This document shows positions 45,658 through 56,000 of a stretch of 64,000 nt of DNA, piece by piece. Source of the DNA: Bacteroidetes bacterium B1(2017). Its GTDB lineage: Bacteria > Bacteroidota > Bacteroidia > UKL13-3. Numbering within the stretch: position 1 is the stretch's first letter; the number at the start of each line of letters is the position of its first letter. The position numbers and the translations under genes were made by a program. The DNA is taken from the NCBI GenBank assembly GCA_002256395.1, contig NKJG01000001.1:1302001-1366000 (forward strand), in the 5' to 3' direction. Under the pieces are notes generated by a model. That model searched no databases. It was given only the letters and a program-made list of their open reading frames with translations, and was not told the origin of the DNA.

Positions 45658-45753
45658 CTGATATAGGTCATAATTTCTTTCAAATCTCTTGCGTTCATTT
45701 GTTCCATAAATTTATTTCGGGTATTGGCTCCTTGCCTCCCAAACAGGTAACAT

Positions 45754-46152
45754 ATGAAACTATCAACGTATTTAACTTTTAATGGAAGCTGCGAAGAAGC
45801 TTTTAATTTTTATGCCTCTGTATTTGAAGGAGAGGTAATTTCATTGAACAGATATGAAGGTTCGCCGATGCCAATTGCAGAAGGAATGGAACAAAAGATC
45901 ATGCATTCCGAAGTGGTATTTGAAAACAATAGCATAATGGGATGCGACGATTTGGAGGCTACTCAAATGCCTGCAAACAGTGCTTTAATGTTGGGCTTTA
46001 TGGAAGTATTTGTAATGGATAGAATTTTTATGAATCTAGCCAAAGGCGGTACCATTACCATGGAATTGCAAGACACTTTTTGGGGTGCTCGCTTTGGAAC
46101 CATAACCGATAAATTTGGTATCCGCTGGATGTTTAGTTGCGATTTAAACTAA
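45754..46152 (+). CDS. PhnB-like VOC/glyoxalase superfamily protein
   Basis: 132 residues. MKLSTYLTFNGSCEEAFNFYASVFEGEVISLNRYEG and the later MELQDTFWGARFGTITDKFGIRWMFSCD are typical of the PhnB-like (3-demethylubiquinone-9 3-methyltransferase-like) branch of the vicinal oxygen chelate fold. Metal-site residues of true glyoxalases are not conserved in this branch and the substrate is unknown. Monocistronic, convergent with the response-regulator gene eleven bases away. Confidence 0.85.
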   Translation: MKLSTYLTFNGSCEEAFNFYASVFEGEVISLNRYEGSPMPIAEGMEQKIMHSEVVFENNSIMGCDDLEATQMPANSALMLGFMEVFVMDRIFMNLAKGGTITMELQDTFWGARFGTITDKFGIRWMFSCDLN

Positions 46153-46162
46153 GTGCTTTTGT

Positions 46163-46879
46163 TTAGGCCTCTGAAGTTTCTGGAGCTGTAAATTTATATC
46201 CAATTCCTCTAGCAGATTGTATGTAAACAGGCAGTTTAGGATCTTCTTCAAAGTATTTTCTTAAGGCCAAAACAAAGTTGTCTATGGTGCGTGTATTGGG
46301 TATTACGGTATAATCCCAAACTACCTTTAAGATATGCTCTCTACTTACCACTTGGTTTTTGTTTTCTATTAGCAAACGCATAAGCATTAACTCTTTTTTA
46401 GTTAGTTCAAATTTGCCTGCAACGCCTACTGCTTCGTGGTTTTCAAAGTTTATCCAATTGCTTCCAAAGTGGAATAACTTAGGAACTTTATTCTCGTTGG
46501 TGGATTTTATTTGGCGACTTCTTTCAATCAATTTATTAATTCTAAGAATTAATTCTTCTAGCTCAAAAGGCTTGGTTAAGTAATCGTCGGCACCCTTTTT
46601 AAGTCCGTTAATTCTATCGGCTGGAGTGTTTTTAGCAGATAGAAAAAGCACAGGAATATGTTGGTCGTACATGCGAATGTTTTCACATACCATTAATCCA
46701 TCCATTTCGGGTAGCATAATATCAAGTACAACTAGGTCAAACTTCTGCTCTCTAAACGTCTTAATGGCGTCTGTTCCTGTGCCCGAAATTTGAACTTGAT
46801 GTCCCTCTAACTCAAGGTTAAGTTTAATTGCATGTTGCAAATGAACTTCATCTTCTACTAATAGTATTCTAGTTTGCAT
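46163..46879 (-). CDS. OmpR/PhoB-type response regulator
   Basis: 238 residues. Receiver domain with Asp53 as phosphorylation site (FDLVVLDIMLPEMDG), acidic pair near residue 10 (VEDE) and Lys103 (DYLTKPF). The C-terminal winged helix carries FELTKKELMLMRLLIENKNQVVSREHILKVVW and RTIDNFVLALRKYFEEDP ... IQSARGIGYKF. It overlaps the histidine kinase gene by eleven bases, so it is the cognate regulator. The linked genes suggest envelope or membrane-stress control. Confidence 0.95.
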   Translation of the reverse strand: MQTRILLVEDEVHLQHAIKLNLELEGHQVQISGTGTDAIKTFREQKFDLVVLDIMLPEMDGLMVCENIRMYDQHIPVLFLSAKNTPADRINGLKKGADDYLTKPFELEELILRINKLIERSRQIKSTNENKVPKLFHFGSNWINFENHEAVGVAGKFELTKKELMLMRLLIENKNQVVSREHILKVVWDYTVIPNTRTIDNFVLALRKYFEEDPKLPVYIQSARGIGYKFTAPETSEA

Positions 46880-47978
46880 CTGAGTTTAATTTAATTTCAA
46901 AAATAGTACCTTTTGGTTGGTTATCACTTACAGAAATTTTGCCATTATGTAAGGTAACCAAATGTTTCACAATAAATAACCCCAAACCGGTCCCTTTTGT
47001 TTTACGTGTATTTTCGTCGCCTATTCTATAAAACTTGTTAAAAAGGAGTCGTTTGTCTTCCTCACTTATTCCTGGGCCTTCATCACTAATGCTAAAAATA
47101 ACATGGCTTTGATCCTGCTTCAATGATACTTTTAAATTTGCATTCTTGCCACCATATTTTAAACCGTTCGAAATGAGGTTGTTTACTACCATTTCAAGCG
47201 CTCCTGCATCGGCTTTTAAGATAACTTGATCTTCAATATCCATTTTAATTGCCTCTTCTGGAGGCCTAGGATTATTAAAATTTGTCACGATATCTTGAAG
47301 TAATTCGCTAAAATTTAGAGTCTGTTTTTCTAATTCATATTTATGACTATCCAACTGAGCCGAAAGAAGTAATTGTTCAACTTGATCTTGTAAACGTTTT
47401 GCTTCTTGAAGTGAATTTTCTACTATAGTTTTGGTTTGTTCCGGACTCATTTGTCGCCTAAGCAGAGTTTCCATATACAGTTTCATGGCTGTAAGTGGTG
47501 TTTTTAATTCATGGGTTATGGAGAGTAAAAAATTGGCTTGAAGTTTCTTAAAAAATATTTCTTTTCTAAAACTTCTATAACTCATAATTATTCCCCAAAA
47601 CAAAAGGATTATCATAACAATTCCTTCTGCAATATACATGGTCTGTTTTCTTTTAAGACCTGTCTCTAAAGCCTCGTAACTATTAAGTTTGGGCCGAACC
47701 AAGAAGTTATTTAGAGGGGAGTATTTATCAATAAATTCAACCTCTAAATCAGGGTAATTTGCGTCAAAAAATTTTCTTAATCCAAGCGTGTCATAAAACA
47801 ATTCTTGGTCAACCGCACCTTGTAAATCAAAAGTGGCTTTGTAGCAATCTAATTCTAGTATCGATTTCTGCTGCTCATATATGGTTTTGCTATTGGAATA
47901 ATGGGCATAGGTCCACCAACCAAATGCAGCAAAAATATACACACTTAAAATAATAAAAATGATTCTTGCTCTATTCAA
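46869..47978 (-). CDS. Sensor histidine kinase
   Basis: 369 residues, starting at a TTG (47976-47978). Two transmembrane segments (about 8-25 and 113-134) flank a periplasmic sensor of about 85 residues. HisKA domain with His156 (LLSITHELKTPLTAMKLYMETL), then HATPase with NLISNGLKYGG (N box), SDEGPGISEEDKRLLFNKFYR and GTGLGLFIVKHLV. The periplasmic loop has no named domain. It is the kinase of the adjacent response regulator. PspC lies directly upstream in the same operon. Confidence 0.95.
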   Translation of the reverse strand: MNRARIIFIILSVYIFAAFGWWTYAHYSNSKTIYEQQKSILELDCYKATFDLQGAVDQELFYDTLGLRKFFDANYPDLEVEFIDKYSPLNNFLVRPKLNSYEALETGLKRKQTMYIAEGIVMIILLFWGIIMSYRSFRKEIFFKKLQANFLLSITHELKTPLTAMKLYMETLLRRQMSPEQTKTIVENSLQEAKRLQDQVEQLLLSAQLDSHKYELEKQTLNFSELLQDIVTNFNNPRPPEEAIKMDIEDQVILKADAGALEMVVNNLISNGLKYGGKNANLKVSLKQDQSHVIFSISDEGPGISEEDKRLLFNKFYRIGDENTRKTKGTGLGLFIVKHLVTLHNGKISVSDNQPKGTIFEIKLNSDAN

Positions 47979-47990
47979 AACTAACTATGA

Positions 47991-48209
47991 TTATATTTCC
48001 CAGAGGGTGTTTCTCTTAGGTTTGGTGTACTTTTTAATATTAATCCAAAAGGCCATCACCAAATAAATAATTACCGGCGAACCCATAGTAATAAATGAGG
48101 TGTAAATAAAATAAAGGCGAATTTTTCCGGATGAAATTCCAAACCTATCGCCAAGGTAGCTGCATACACCAAATGCGTGCTTTTCGACAAAGAATTTTAA
48201 CTTATCCAT
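47991..48209 (-). CDS. PspC-domain membrane protein
   Basis: 72 residues, two hydrophobic segments. KHAFGVCSYLGDRFGISSGKIRLYFIYTSFITMGSPVIIYLVMAFWI fits the PspC domain (read as two parts). PspC proteins sense envelope stress in the phage-shock system. It lies twelve bases upstream of the histidine-kinase gene, suggesting that it may report membrane status to the two-component system. No PspA gene is present here. Confidence 0.88.
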   Translation of the reverse strand: MDKLKFFVEKHAFGVCSYLGDRFGISSGKIRLYFIYTSFITMGSPVIIYLVMAFWINIKKYTKPKRNTLWEI

Positions 48210-48241
48210 AGTTTTGATTGAACACGAATTTATATAAACTT

Positions 48242-48817
48242 TTATTCTTTCAAGGTTTTAATTTGCCAGCCATCCTTCATCTTGTGGTTTGGTTTGTCTG
48301 GAAACGCCACGTTTATTAATAAATTAAAGCTTAAACCTACTCCCAAGGAGAGGCCAATTTTACCTAAATCTGATACTTGGTTTCTTGTATATAAACCATT
48401 TAAAACATAAAACGAACCCACAATAGCTCCAATACTTAAGGTTGATTTTAGAAATGTTCTTCCCATTCCACTTCTTCTAAAGGCAATTACATCCGAGTAT
48501 TTTATCTCTTTGTATTGCAATTGTTGTTGCAATTTACTGCCCATATTTTCATCACTTCCAAAGGGTATTCCTAAAATAAAACTGCTATCGCCTATAAGGG
48601 TTAATGTGTTTTTAAAATATTCGGTCTGACCCAAGTACCCTTTGTAGCGAATGGAGAGCATATCACCTTCTTTCGCATGAATGATTTTTCCCTCATTTGG
48701 GTTTATAAAAACAATCGTTTGAGCCTGAATGGGAATCCAGCAAACCCACATCCATGCTAGGATATAGAGTTTATATTTGTTTTTAGTAAGTGATTTCCAA
48801 TGGCACATTGCAAGCAT
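48242..48817 (-). CDS. Exported or membrane protein of unknown function
   Basis: 191 residues. It begins 61 bases inside the end of the DUF2851 gene in another frame. An N-terminal signal-like segment (KYKLYILAWMWVCWIPIQAQ) is followed by a soluble region (IVFINPNEGKIIHAKEGDMLSIRYKGYLGQ) and two hydrophobic stretches near 120-165. No family was recognised. Position between DUF2851 and PspC in one direction suggests co-transcription with the envelope-stress unit. The ATG at 48808 is an alternative start. Confidence 0.62.
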   Translation of the reverse strand: MLAMCHWKSLTKNKYKLYILAWMWVCWIPIQAQTIVFINPNEGKIIHAKEGDMLSIRYKGYLGQTEYFKNTLTLIGDSSFILGIPFGSDENMGSKLQQQLQYKEIKYSDVIAFRRSGMGRTFLKSTLSIGAIVGSFYVLNGLYTRNQVSDLGKIGLSLGVGLSFNLLINVAFPDKPNHKMKDGWQIKTLKE

Positions 48818-50052
48818 TTATTATGGTTACAATAATAATTTTTTAATTGAAGTAGCGCTTGCGATTCCTTAGATTTTTTTGCCACTAGGCCCAAATTAGC
48901 CCACATTTTTATAATTTTATTTTCTTCTGCCGGTATTTCTAAAAGCCAATCCTGAACCTTTTCACACAAATGGTCTAGTTGAAAATGTTTTCCATAGGCA
49001 AAGGCCATTGGCACTGCCACATTCATTACTATCGAATGAACAAGTTGCTCACTTACCTGAACTCTTTCCCAATGCTCCTTTTTTTCGTTCGGATGTAAAT
49101 CACCAATATTAATTTTTTGCGAACTTTTTGTTTTAAAAACTGCCCTTAAATCACTTAGGTTTTTACTTTTAATAATTCCTTCCAACAAGTTAGAATGTGT
49201 GAGCATTAATTCGGCAAATTGGAGCACTCTAATAGTTGGAAAATTGGCTGGTCTTATTTTACCAAATTTCCATGTCCACACATCTATTGTTTTGAGCGAA
49301 TGTTTCTGTTGTAAATAGTTAAATTCTTTTTGCAAAGAAATTCCATACGCACTTTTAGGTGCATGGCCCAAAAACCCTGATACGCCTAGTATTATGGCTT
49401 GATAGGATAAGGTATTACCAGTATACTTTTTTAGAATAGAATAGGGTAAAAAATTTGTTACTTGTTCAAAGGCCTCTGCGTTCACTTTTTGTCCAAAACT
49501 CAGTGCTAATTGTTTATATAAAACCTCTTCCCAATTTCCTTTGGTTTGAACCAATTGTGCGTTAATTTTTTCAGCCTTTAATTCTAACCTTTCTGCACTC
49601 AAACGTTCTAACCAAAACCACAAAATTTCGGGTTCAGGTAAAGTAAAAATATGTCCACAAGGAATCTCTGCCCTTCCATTTAAAAGTGCTTGATAGGTTT
49701 GTAATAAACTTTCAGGAATGAGTTTCTTTAATTCAAGTGTAGGAATTTCATGCTGGTTCTTTAAATATACCGTTTGGTCGTTTTCCCAAACTACATGTAA
49801 AATAACATTTTCATAGGCTTTGTCTGTTTGGTGGCCATGTTTATACCAATCACTGCTATGAATATGTATTTCAACATTACCTGCCCAAATGGTATCCCCA
49901 ATTTTAAGTTTGGCATTAAAGAAGTCTGGACCCGAATGGAGGTTTAATTGTCCAGGGTTAAAAATGGTGATAGGTTGTTGCTGAATGCTGCATAAAGCAA
50001 AATGCAATAAATATTTATTTTGCCATATGTATTGGAGTAAATCCTCGTTCAT
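48757..50052 (-). CDS. DUF2851 family protein
   Basis: 431 residues. MNEDLLQYIWQNKYLL and TIFNPGQLNLHSGPDFFNAKLKIGDTIWAGNVEIHIHSSDWYKHGHQTD, then YENVILHVVWEND, form the strongly conserved start of the DUF2851 family (read in parts). The C-terminal end has YYCNHNKCLQCAIGNHLL, a His/Cys cluster that may bind metal. The family is restricted largely to Bacteroidota and its function is unknown; the fold has been likened to restriction-type nucleases, which is unproven. First gene of the operon running to the response regulator. Confidence 0.85.
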   Translation of the reverse strand: MNEDLLQYIWQNKYLLHFALCSIQQQPITIFNPGQLNLHSGPDFFNAKLKIGDTIWAGNVEIHIHSSDWYKHGHQTDKAYENVILHVVWENDQTVYLKNQHEIPTLELKKLIPESLLQTYQALLNGRAEIPCGHIFTLPEPEILWFWLERLSAERLELKAEKINAQLVQTKGNWEEVLYKQLALSFGQKVNAEAFEQVTNFLPYSILKKYTGNTLSYQAIILGVSGFLGHAPKSAYGISLQKEFNYLQQKHSLKTIDVWTWKFGKIRPANFPTIRVLQFAELMLTHSNLLEGIIKSKNLSDLRAVFKTKSSQKINIGDLHPNEKKEHWERVQVSEQLVHSIVMNVAVPMAFAYGKHFQLDHLCEKVQDWLLEIPAEENKIIKMWANLGLVAKKSKESQALLQLKNYYCNHNKCLQCAIGNHLLKTNINSIS

Positions 50053-50226
50053 ATAGGTTAATTAATGGTTAAGTTATTAAACGGATCTTTGCACAAAAAA
50101 TAACCTTTCCTATGTATATAGGCCTTTCATGCTCTTTGTGTTGGACCATTAATAGGGCAATTTTTGCGGCTCTTGATTTCCTCAATCATTACTCTTACCT
50201 TGCCTCCCTAATTTTATCCGGTAATT

Positions 50227-52749
50227 ATGAAAAAATTTCTTTTCGCATTGGTGTTTGCGCTTTCACAGGCCTCTGTTTGGTCTCAAACTGCTTTGCCCAC
50301 ATTTTGGTCATTCACCAATCCAAGTCCAACTGAAGACTCTACTATTTGTCCAAGTGGCTGGAAAACAAGATTAAATATTACAGTTACAGGAACAACACCT
50401 TATACCTACTCTGCTGGAAGTGATGGAAATGCTTCCTGTAGATTGGATGGTCAAAATGAATATGTGCAAATTTGGTTTGCCGAAAAGCCAGGAACTTTAA
50501 GTTATTATTTAAAGGGAACGGGCATAAATCCAAATCCTGCTTTTAGCGGTACCTTTAGTGTTCAGGAATCGGTAGATGGCACTAGTTGGACAGATTTACG
50601 TTCATTAACAGCTATGACAGGTGCGTTCGTAAAGTATACAGAAACTCCAGCTGCCACAAGCCGATATGTTCGTTTCTTTTATACCACCAAGGTTTCAGGA
50701 AGTAATGTGGCTTTAGATAGTGTTTATTTGGCAAAGCCAACAGCTAGCACTAATGCTAGTATTAATGTAAAAAGAAGTGGAGTATCTTTAGTAAATGGAG
50801 GAACACAAATTATTGGAAATACAGCCTCTACAGTTTTTACCATTAAAAACGAAGGAACAGTGAATGCGTTAACTATATCATCCATTGCTTTAAGTGGTAT
50901 GAATGCTTCAGATTATAGCATTTCAAATGCTCCTACTTCAATTGCTGCAAATGATTCTGCAAACTTTACCTTGAATTTTAACCTGACAAACGCAGGGTCT
51001 AGATTTGCCACATTTACAATTAATAGTAATTCAACAGACAATAGTACCTATGCTGTTAATTTGTATGGTATAGCAGGACCCCTTGCAAGCCAGCCAACTT
51101 CTCAAGCATCTGCAATGACATTTACCAACCTTAAAGCATATACTTTTAATGTTGGATTTTCTGACCCTACTCCTAAACCAGATGCGTATCTTGTTTTGCG
51201 TAAGAAGGGTTCTCCAATTACCGAAGTGCCTGTTGATGGACAAACCTATCTACGTGGAGACAATATTGGGTCAGCGCAAGTAGCCTATATTGGATCAGCA
51301 AATTCCTTTAAGCCAAGTTATATTGTTGCTGGTACAACCTATTATTTTGCAGTATTCTCTATTAATGGACCTGCCGGATTTGAAAACTATCTTACAGGCT
51401 CCCCATTAACCAACAGTACAACTACACCAGGTGGTAATCCTGGAGCCTATTATGGAAGTATTAATCCATATGCACCAAATTTTATTTCTCAATTATCAGC
51501 TAAAATTAATGTACACGATACTATTTTTTATAGTAACTACACCTCAACTATCGTAAACAATTTTTTGACTAGAGATACAATTGGTGGTACCAAGGTTGTT
51601 AATTGTGTATATTCATCCATTCCTTATATTTATAATGAGCCATTTGTTTGGTGGGGTAATGGAAATGGAACTTTAACTCGCGAACACACCTATCCACAAA
51701 GCTGGATGCCTAGTAATACTGGTGGTGGATGGCCAATTGTTAATGGGAAAGAATTACCTGAATACAATGACCAACATCATTTATTTCCTGCCGACCAATT
51801 AAAGGCAAATGGGTTACGTTCAAACAACCCATTTGGTGAGGTTGTTACAATCACCACTCAAAATGGCGAAGGTAAACTGGGTAAAGATTCTGCCAATAAA
51901 ACTGTTTATGAACCTAGAGACTCTCAAAAGGGCGACGTAGCTAGAGCTTTGTTTTATATGTGTACCACGTACAATGGAGTAAATGGTGTTAATTGGGGCT
52001 TTTCATCAGCCATTGGAGCAAAACAAACAGAAGCTATTTTGAAAAAATGGCATCAACAAGATCCACCTGATGCATTTGAGATTGCACGTAATGAATACAT
52101 AGCTTCTTCTCAAAAGAATAGAAATCCATTTATTGATCATCCTGAATGGGCCGCACGTATTAACTTCAATACCATGACGTATATTCCTGTTGATACTACA
52201 GGACCCAAAAAACCTTTAATTGTATTACAAACTCCAGTTTCTACAGATATTTGGGAAAAAGGTAAACAATCAAAAATTAGCTGGACATCAACCGATGTGG
52301 ATACTATCCAAGTTTATTTCTCAGATGATTCGTTGAAAACTCAAACCCTTATGACTACTGTTCCTGCTAAAATGGATTCAATCCTATTTACCAGTGGCTT
52401 TGTGTATTCGCACCCAAGTGGAATTGTTATTTTAAAGGATAAATATTCTGCAACTGCCGACACCTCAAATTATTTTAAATTGAGTATGGTAAATGGTATT
52501 GGTTCAAACTTACTTTCAAGTAATATTTCTATTTATCCAAATCCAGCAAAAGACGAATTGTTTATTGATGGTATAGATGCTTCTATGAAGGCAAATTATG
52601 TAATCTATAATTTTGCCGGAATTAAGTTAGTTGAAGGTGAACTTAGCAATCAAAATAAAATAGATATTAAAGAACTAAATGAAGGTTATTTTGTTATGCA
52701 GATTCACACCGAAAATGGAACTCTAAATAAGGTTTTTATTAAGAACTAA
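50227..52749 (+). CDS. Secreted endonuclease I family protein with T9SS sorting domain
   Basis: 840 residues. Signal peptide (MKKFLFALVFALSQASVWSQ), a beta-sandwich (about 20-165), a choice-of-anchor D domain (about 185-285, INVKRSGVSLVNGGTQIIGN), an FN3-like domain (about 285-395), then the endonuclease I domain (about 410-650) with the catalytic-type motifs TREHTYPQSWM (near 484) and NDQHHLFPAD (near 514). The last 80 residues (ISIYPNPAKDELFIDG ... LNKVFIKN) are a type A T9SS sorting domain. It should digest DNA outside the cell. Followed 252 bases later by the giant T9SS protein. Confidence 0.93.
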   Translation: MKKFLFALVFALSQASVWSQTALPTFWSFTNPSPTEDSTICPSGWKTRLNITVTGTTPYTYSAGSDGNASCRLDGQNEYVQIWFAEKPGTLSYYLKGTGINPNPAFSGTFSVQESVDGTSWTDLRSLTAMTGAFVKYTETPAATSRYVRFFYTTKVSGSNVALDSVYLAKPTASTNASINVKRSGVSLVNGGTQIIGNTASTVFTIKNEGTVNALTISSIALSGMNASDYSISNAPTSIAANDSANFTLNFNLTNAGSRFATFTINSNSTDNSTYAVNLYGIAGPLASQPTSQASAMTFTNLKAYTFNVGFSDPTPKPDAYLVLRKKGSPITEVPVDGQTYLRGDNIGSAQVAYIGSANSFKPSYIVAGTTYYFAVFSINGPAGFENYLTGSPLTNSTTTPGGNPGAYYGSINPYAPNFISQLSAKINVHDTIFYSNYTSTIVNNFLTRDTIGGTKVVNCVYSSIPYIYNEPFVWWGNGNGTLTREHTYPQSWMPSNTGGGWPIVNGKELPEYNDQHHLFPADQLKANGLRSNNPFGEVVTITTQNGEGKLGKDSANKTVYEPRDSQKGDVARALFYMCTTYNGVNGVNWGFSSAIGAKQTEAILKKWHQQDPPDAFEIARNEYIASSQKNRNPFIDHPEWAARINFNTMTYIPVDTTGPKKPLIVLQTPVSTDIWEKGKQSKISWTSTDVDTIQVYFSDDSLKTQTLMTTVPAKMDSILFTSGFVYSHPSGIVILKDKYSATADTSNYFKLSMVNGIGSNLLSSNISIYPNPAKDELFIDGIDASMKANYVIYNFAGIKLVEGELSNQNKIDIKELNEGYFVMQIHTENGTLNKVFIKN

Positions 52750-53001
52750 CTCTCTGAAATCTTAATATTGTCTTAATGTTTGGCCATTATTTTGTATTTT
52801 TATTATTAAAAACGAACATAAATAACTGATATTCAGTATTTGTGTTAAAATTATATACAAAAGACTTTGATGGATAAATAAAGATAAATAAATTACAAGC
52901 CGTATTGAATGTATAAACACAGAAAAAATATTCTCATCAGAGAGTGTTATTTGTGCATACAATTGAAAAGAAAATAGATAAACAAACAAGATAGATTAAT
53001 T

Positions 53002-56000
53002 ATGGAAAAAACAATTACTACAAGGAGAGTTAGTTATCGCAGAAATGCAATACTACTCACAATGTTGCTAGCTATGTTTTCCTTTGGGAAACTTATCGCG
53101 CAACCACTCAGTGGTTCCTACACGGTAGGTTCCGGAGGAAACTATGGTACCATTTCGGCTGCCTTGGCAGCGCTTAACACAAATGGTGTTAGTGGTCCAG
53201 TTACCATGAACATTTTACCTGGTACTTACACCACAACTACTGCTATTTCAATTGGCACGTATGCTGGTGTAGATGCTACAAACACCTTAACTTTTGATGG
53301 AGGTAGCGCAGCTACTACTACTATATCAGGTAGTATTTCTACATCTGCAATTTTGGTGGTAAATCAGGCAAAGTATGTTACGGTTAAGAATTTAACCATT
53401 TCAAACACCTTCGCTGGTTCTTGTGCGGGTTTTGCAATTGTAGGTTCAACAACCACAAATGCAGGTACAGGTACAACAATTAAACGTTGTATTATTAACC
53501 TTCCAAACCATGGTACCTCAACGGCCTATGGTATTAGCTCTGGTACCTCTACTGTAGGTTACGGTGCTGCTTCAACTAGAATTGACTCTGTTACTGTAGA
53601 TTCAAACACCATTAATGGTGGTTACTATGGTATTTATTTATATGGTAGCACTACTGTAGCAAATACATACAATCGCGAAATTAAAGTTAGAGGAAATACC
53701 TTAAACAATGTGTACTACTACGGTATGTATTTATACTACCTTCAAAATGGTATCGATGTAATGGGTAATACCTTAAACATGGGTTCAAGTTCTTTCTATG
53801 GTATATACATGATGTATAACTATAACCATTTTACAGGTAACAACCCTACAAGAATTATTGGAAACAAAATTTTCAATACTGCTTACTGTCTATATTATTA
53901 TTATTCTACTGCTGGTACTGCTAACCCTACTCAAATCTATAATAATACTATTGTAGGTAGAGCTGGAACTTACTGCTATGGTTTGTATTTGTATAATGGT
54001 TCTACTTATGTTGGTAATACTTTAGTATATCATAATACAGTTAAAAGTTTAAATTCAATTTACGGTTACGGTGTATATTATTATAACCCAACTGCTGGTG
54101 GTAATACCAGTGTAATGAATAATATTTTTGCTATTAGCACAACCAGTACTGGTTATTATGCCGCTTATTTTGCAACCAACCCTGCCAACCCTGTTGGTGG
54201 TCAAGCTGTAAATAACAACGATTATATTTTAACTGGTTCAAGTGCTCCTAACTTAGTTTATAGAGCCGGTGCTTTTACTACTACTACTTATAATACTGCA
54301 TCAGCTGGTGGTGACTCTTCAAAAAACATCATGCCTGCATTTACTTCTATCACCAATGATGGTCACTTAGCAGATGGTTGTAATCCTAAAGGTTCTCCAA
54401 TAGGTAGCTTCTACGTTCCTAATGACCAAGATGATCAACCAAGATCAATTGCAACACCATTAATTGGTTCTGATGAGTTTGTTGGTGTAAATGATAATAT
54501 AAAAGCTGTTTCAATGTTGGCTCCAGCTATGCCTATTACATCTGGTTCACAAGATTTAGTTTTATTAGTTAAAAACGTTGGAGCAAATACGGTTACTTCA
54601 TTTAGCGTAGCATATACCCTGAATGGTGGTACGCCAGTTGTTCAAACATACTCTGGTACCTTATTGCCTTGTGATACTGTTAGTATGGTATTTACAGGTG
54701 CAAACCAAATTAACTTAGGTGCAAGTAATGCAATTAAAGTTTATACTTATTCTCCAAATTCAACTGCAGATGCAGATGCAACTAATGACACGATTGCTGC
54801 TACCTTAAAAGCACCTCTTTCTGGTATTTATACTGTTGGTGCAGGTGGAAACTATCCTAACCCAGTTGCTGCTGCTGCAGATTTAGCAAATGGTCTTGGT
54901 GGTCCAGTTATTTTTAAAGTATTACCTGGAACCTATACCGGTCAAGTAATTGTAAATGGTCCAATCCCTGGAGCAAGTGCAACAAACACATTAACTTGGG
55001 AAGGTGATACTGCTTCAACTAGAATTATTACTGCTGCTGTTTCTGGACAAGCTGCCTTTTTGATTAATGGCGCTAAATATGTTGCAGTTCGCAATTTAAC
55101 AGTTAACAATACTGCTACTGGTTCAGTTGGTATTGCAATTGTTGGTAGTGGTTCAGATAATAATGGTACAGGTTGTTCTATTACAAAATGTACTGTAAAT
55201 ATGGTAAATACTACTTCTGTTGCATACGGTATTACTGTAACAGCAACTGCAAATGGTTTTGGTTTATCAAATCACCAAATGGACTCAATTACTATAGATA
55301 GCAATACTGTTAACTATGGTTATTATGGTATTGGTATTTATGGTAATACTGCTGGTAACTCATCATTTAATAGAAACTTTAAAGTTAGAGGTAATACAGT
55401 AAACACTCCATACTACTATGGTATGTATATGTATTATATCTATAACCAAATTGATGTATTAAGAAATACAGTAGTGTATGCACCAGGTAATACAGTTGGA
55501 TACGGTATCTATATGTACTATTGCTACAATACCTCTGCTAATGCAACCCAATTTATTGGAAACAGAGTAGATGGTGGTGCATATGGTGGTTTCTATTTAT
55601 ATATGTTAACGGGTACTGCTCCAGTTGATATTATAAATAACGTTGCTGGTAGAACTACATATGGTTATAACTACCAAATGTACCTATACGCTGCAAGTTC
55701 TAGTTTTGTAAGATTCTACCACAATACATTGGTACAAGATTTTGCTCAAACTAGTGCTACTTATTCCCCATTGGTTGCATACTTCCCTGGAAATGCATTA
55801 ATTAAGAATAACATTTTTGCAAACACCGCAACTACAGGTACACAAACAGCTTGTTATTTATATACTGCTCCATCAGCTGCTAACTCAATTAACTACAATG
55901 TTTATTGGAATGCAGCTAATCCAGGTGCTGTAATCTACAGAGGTTCAAATTATACAAACGCTAACTTCAATACCCCAACAGCGGGTGGTGACTCTTCATT

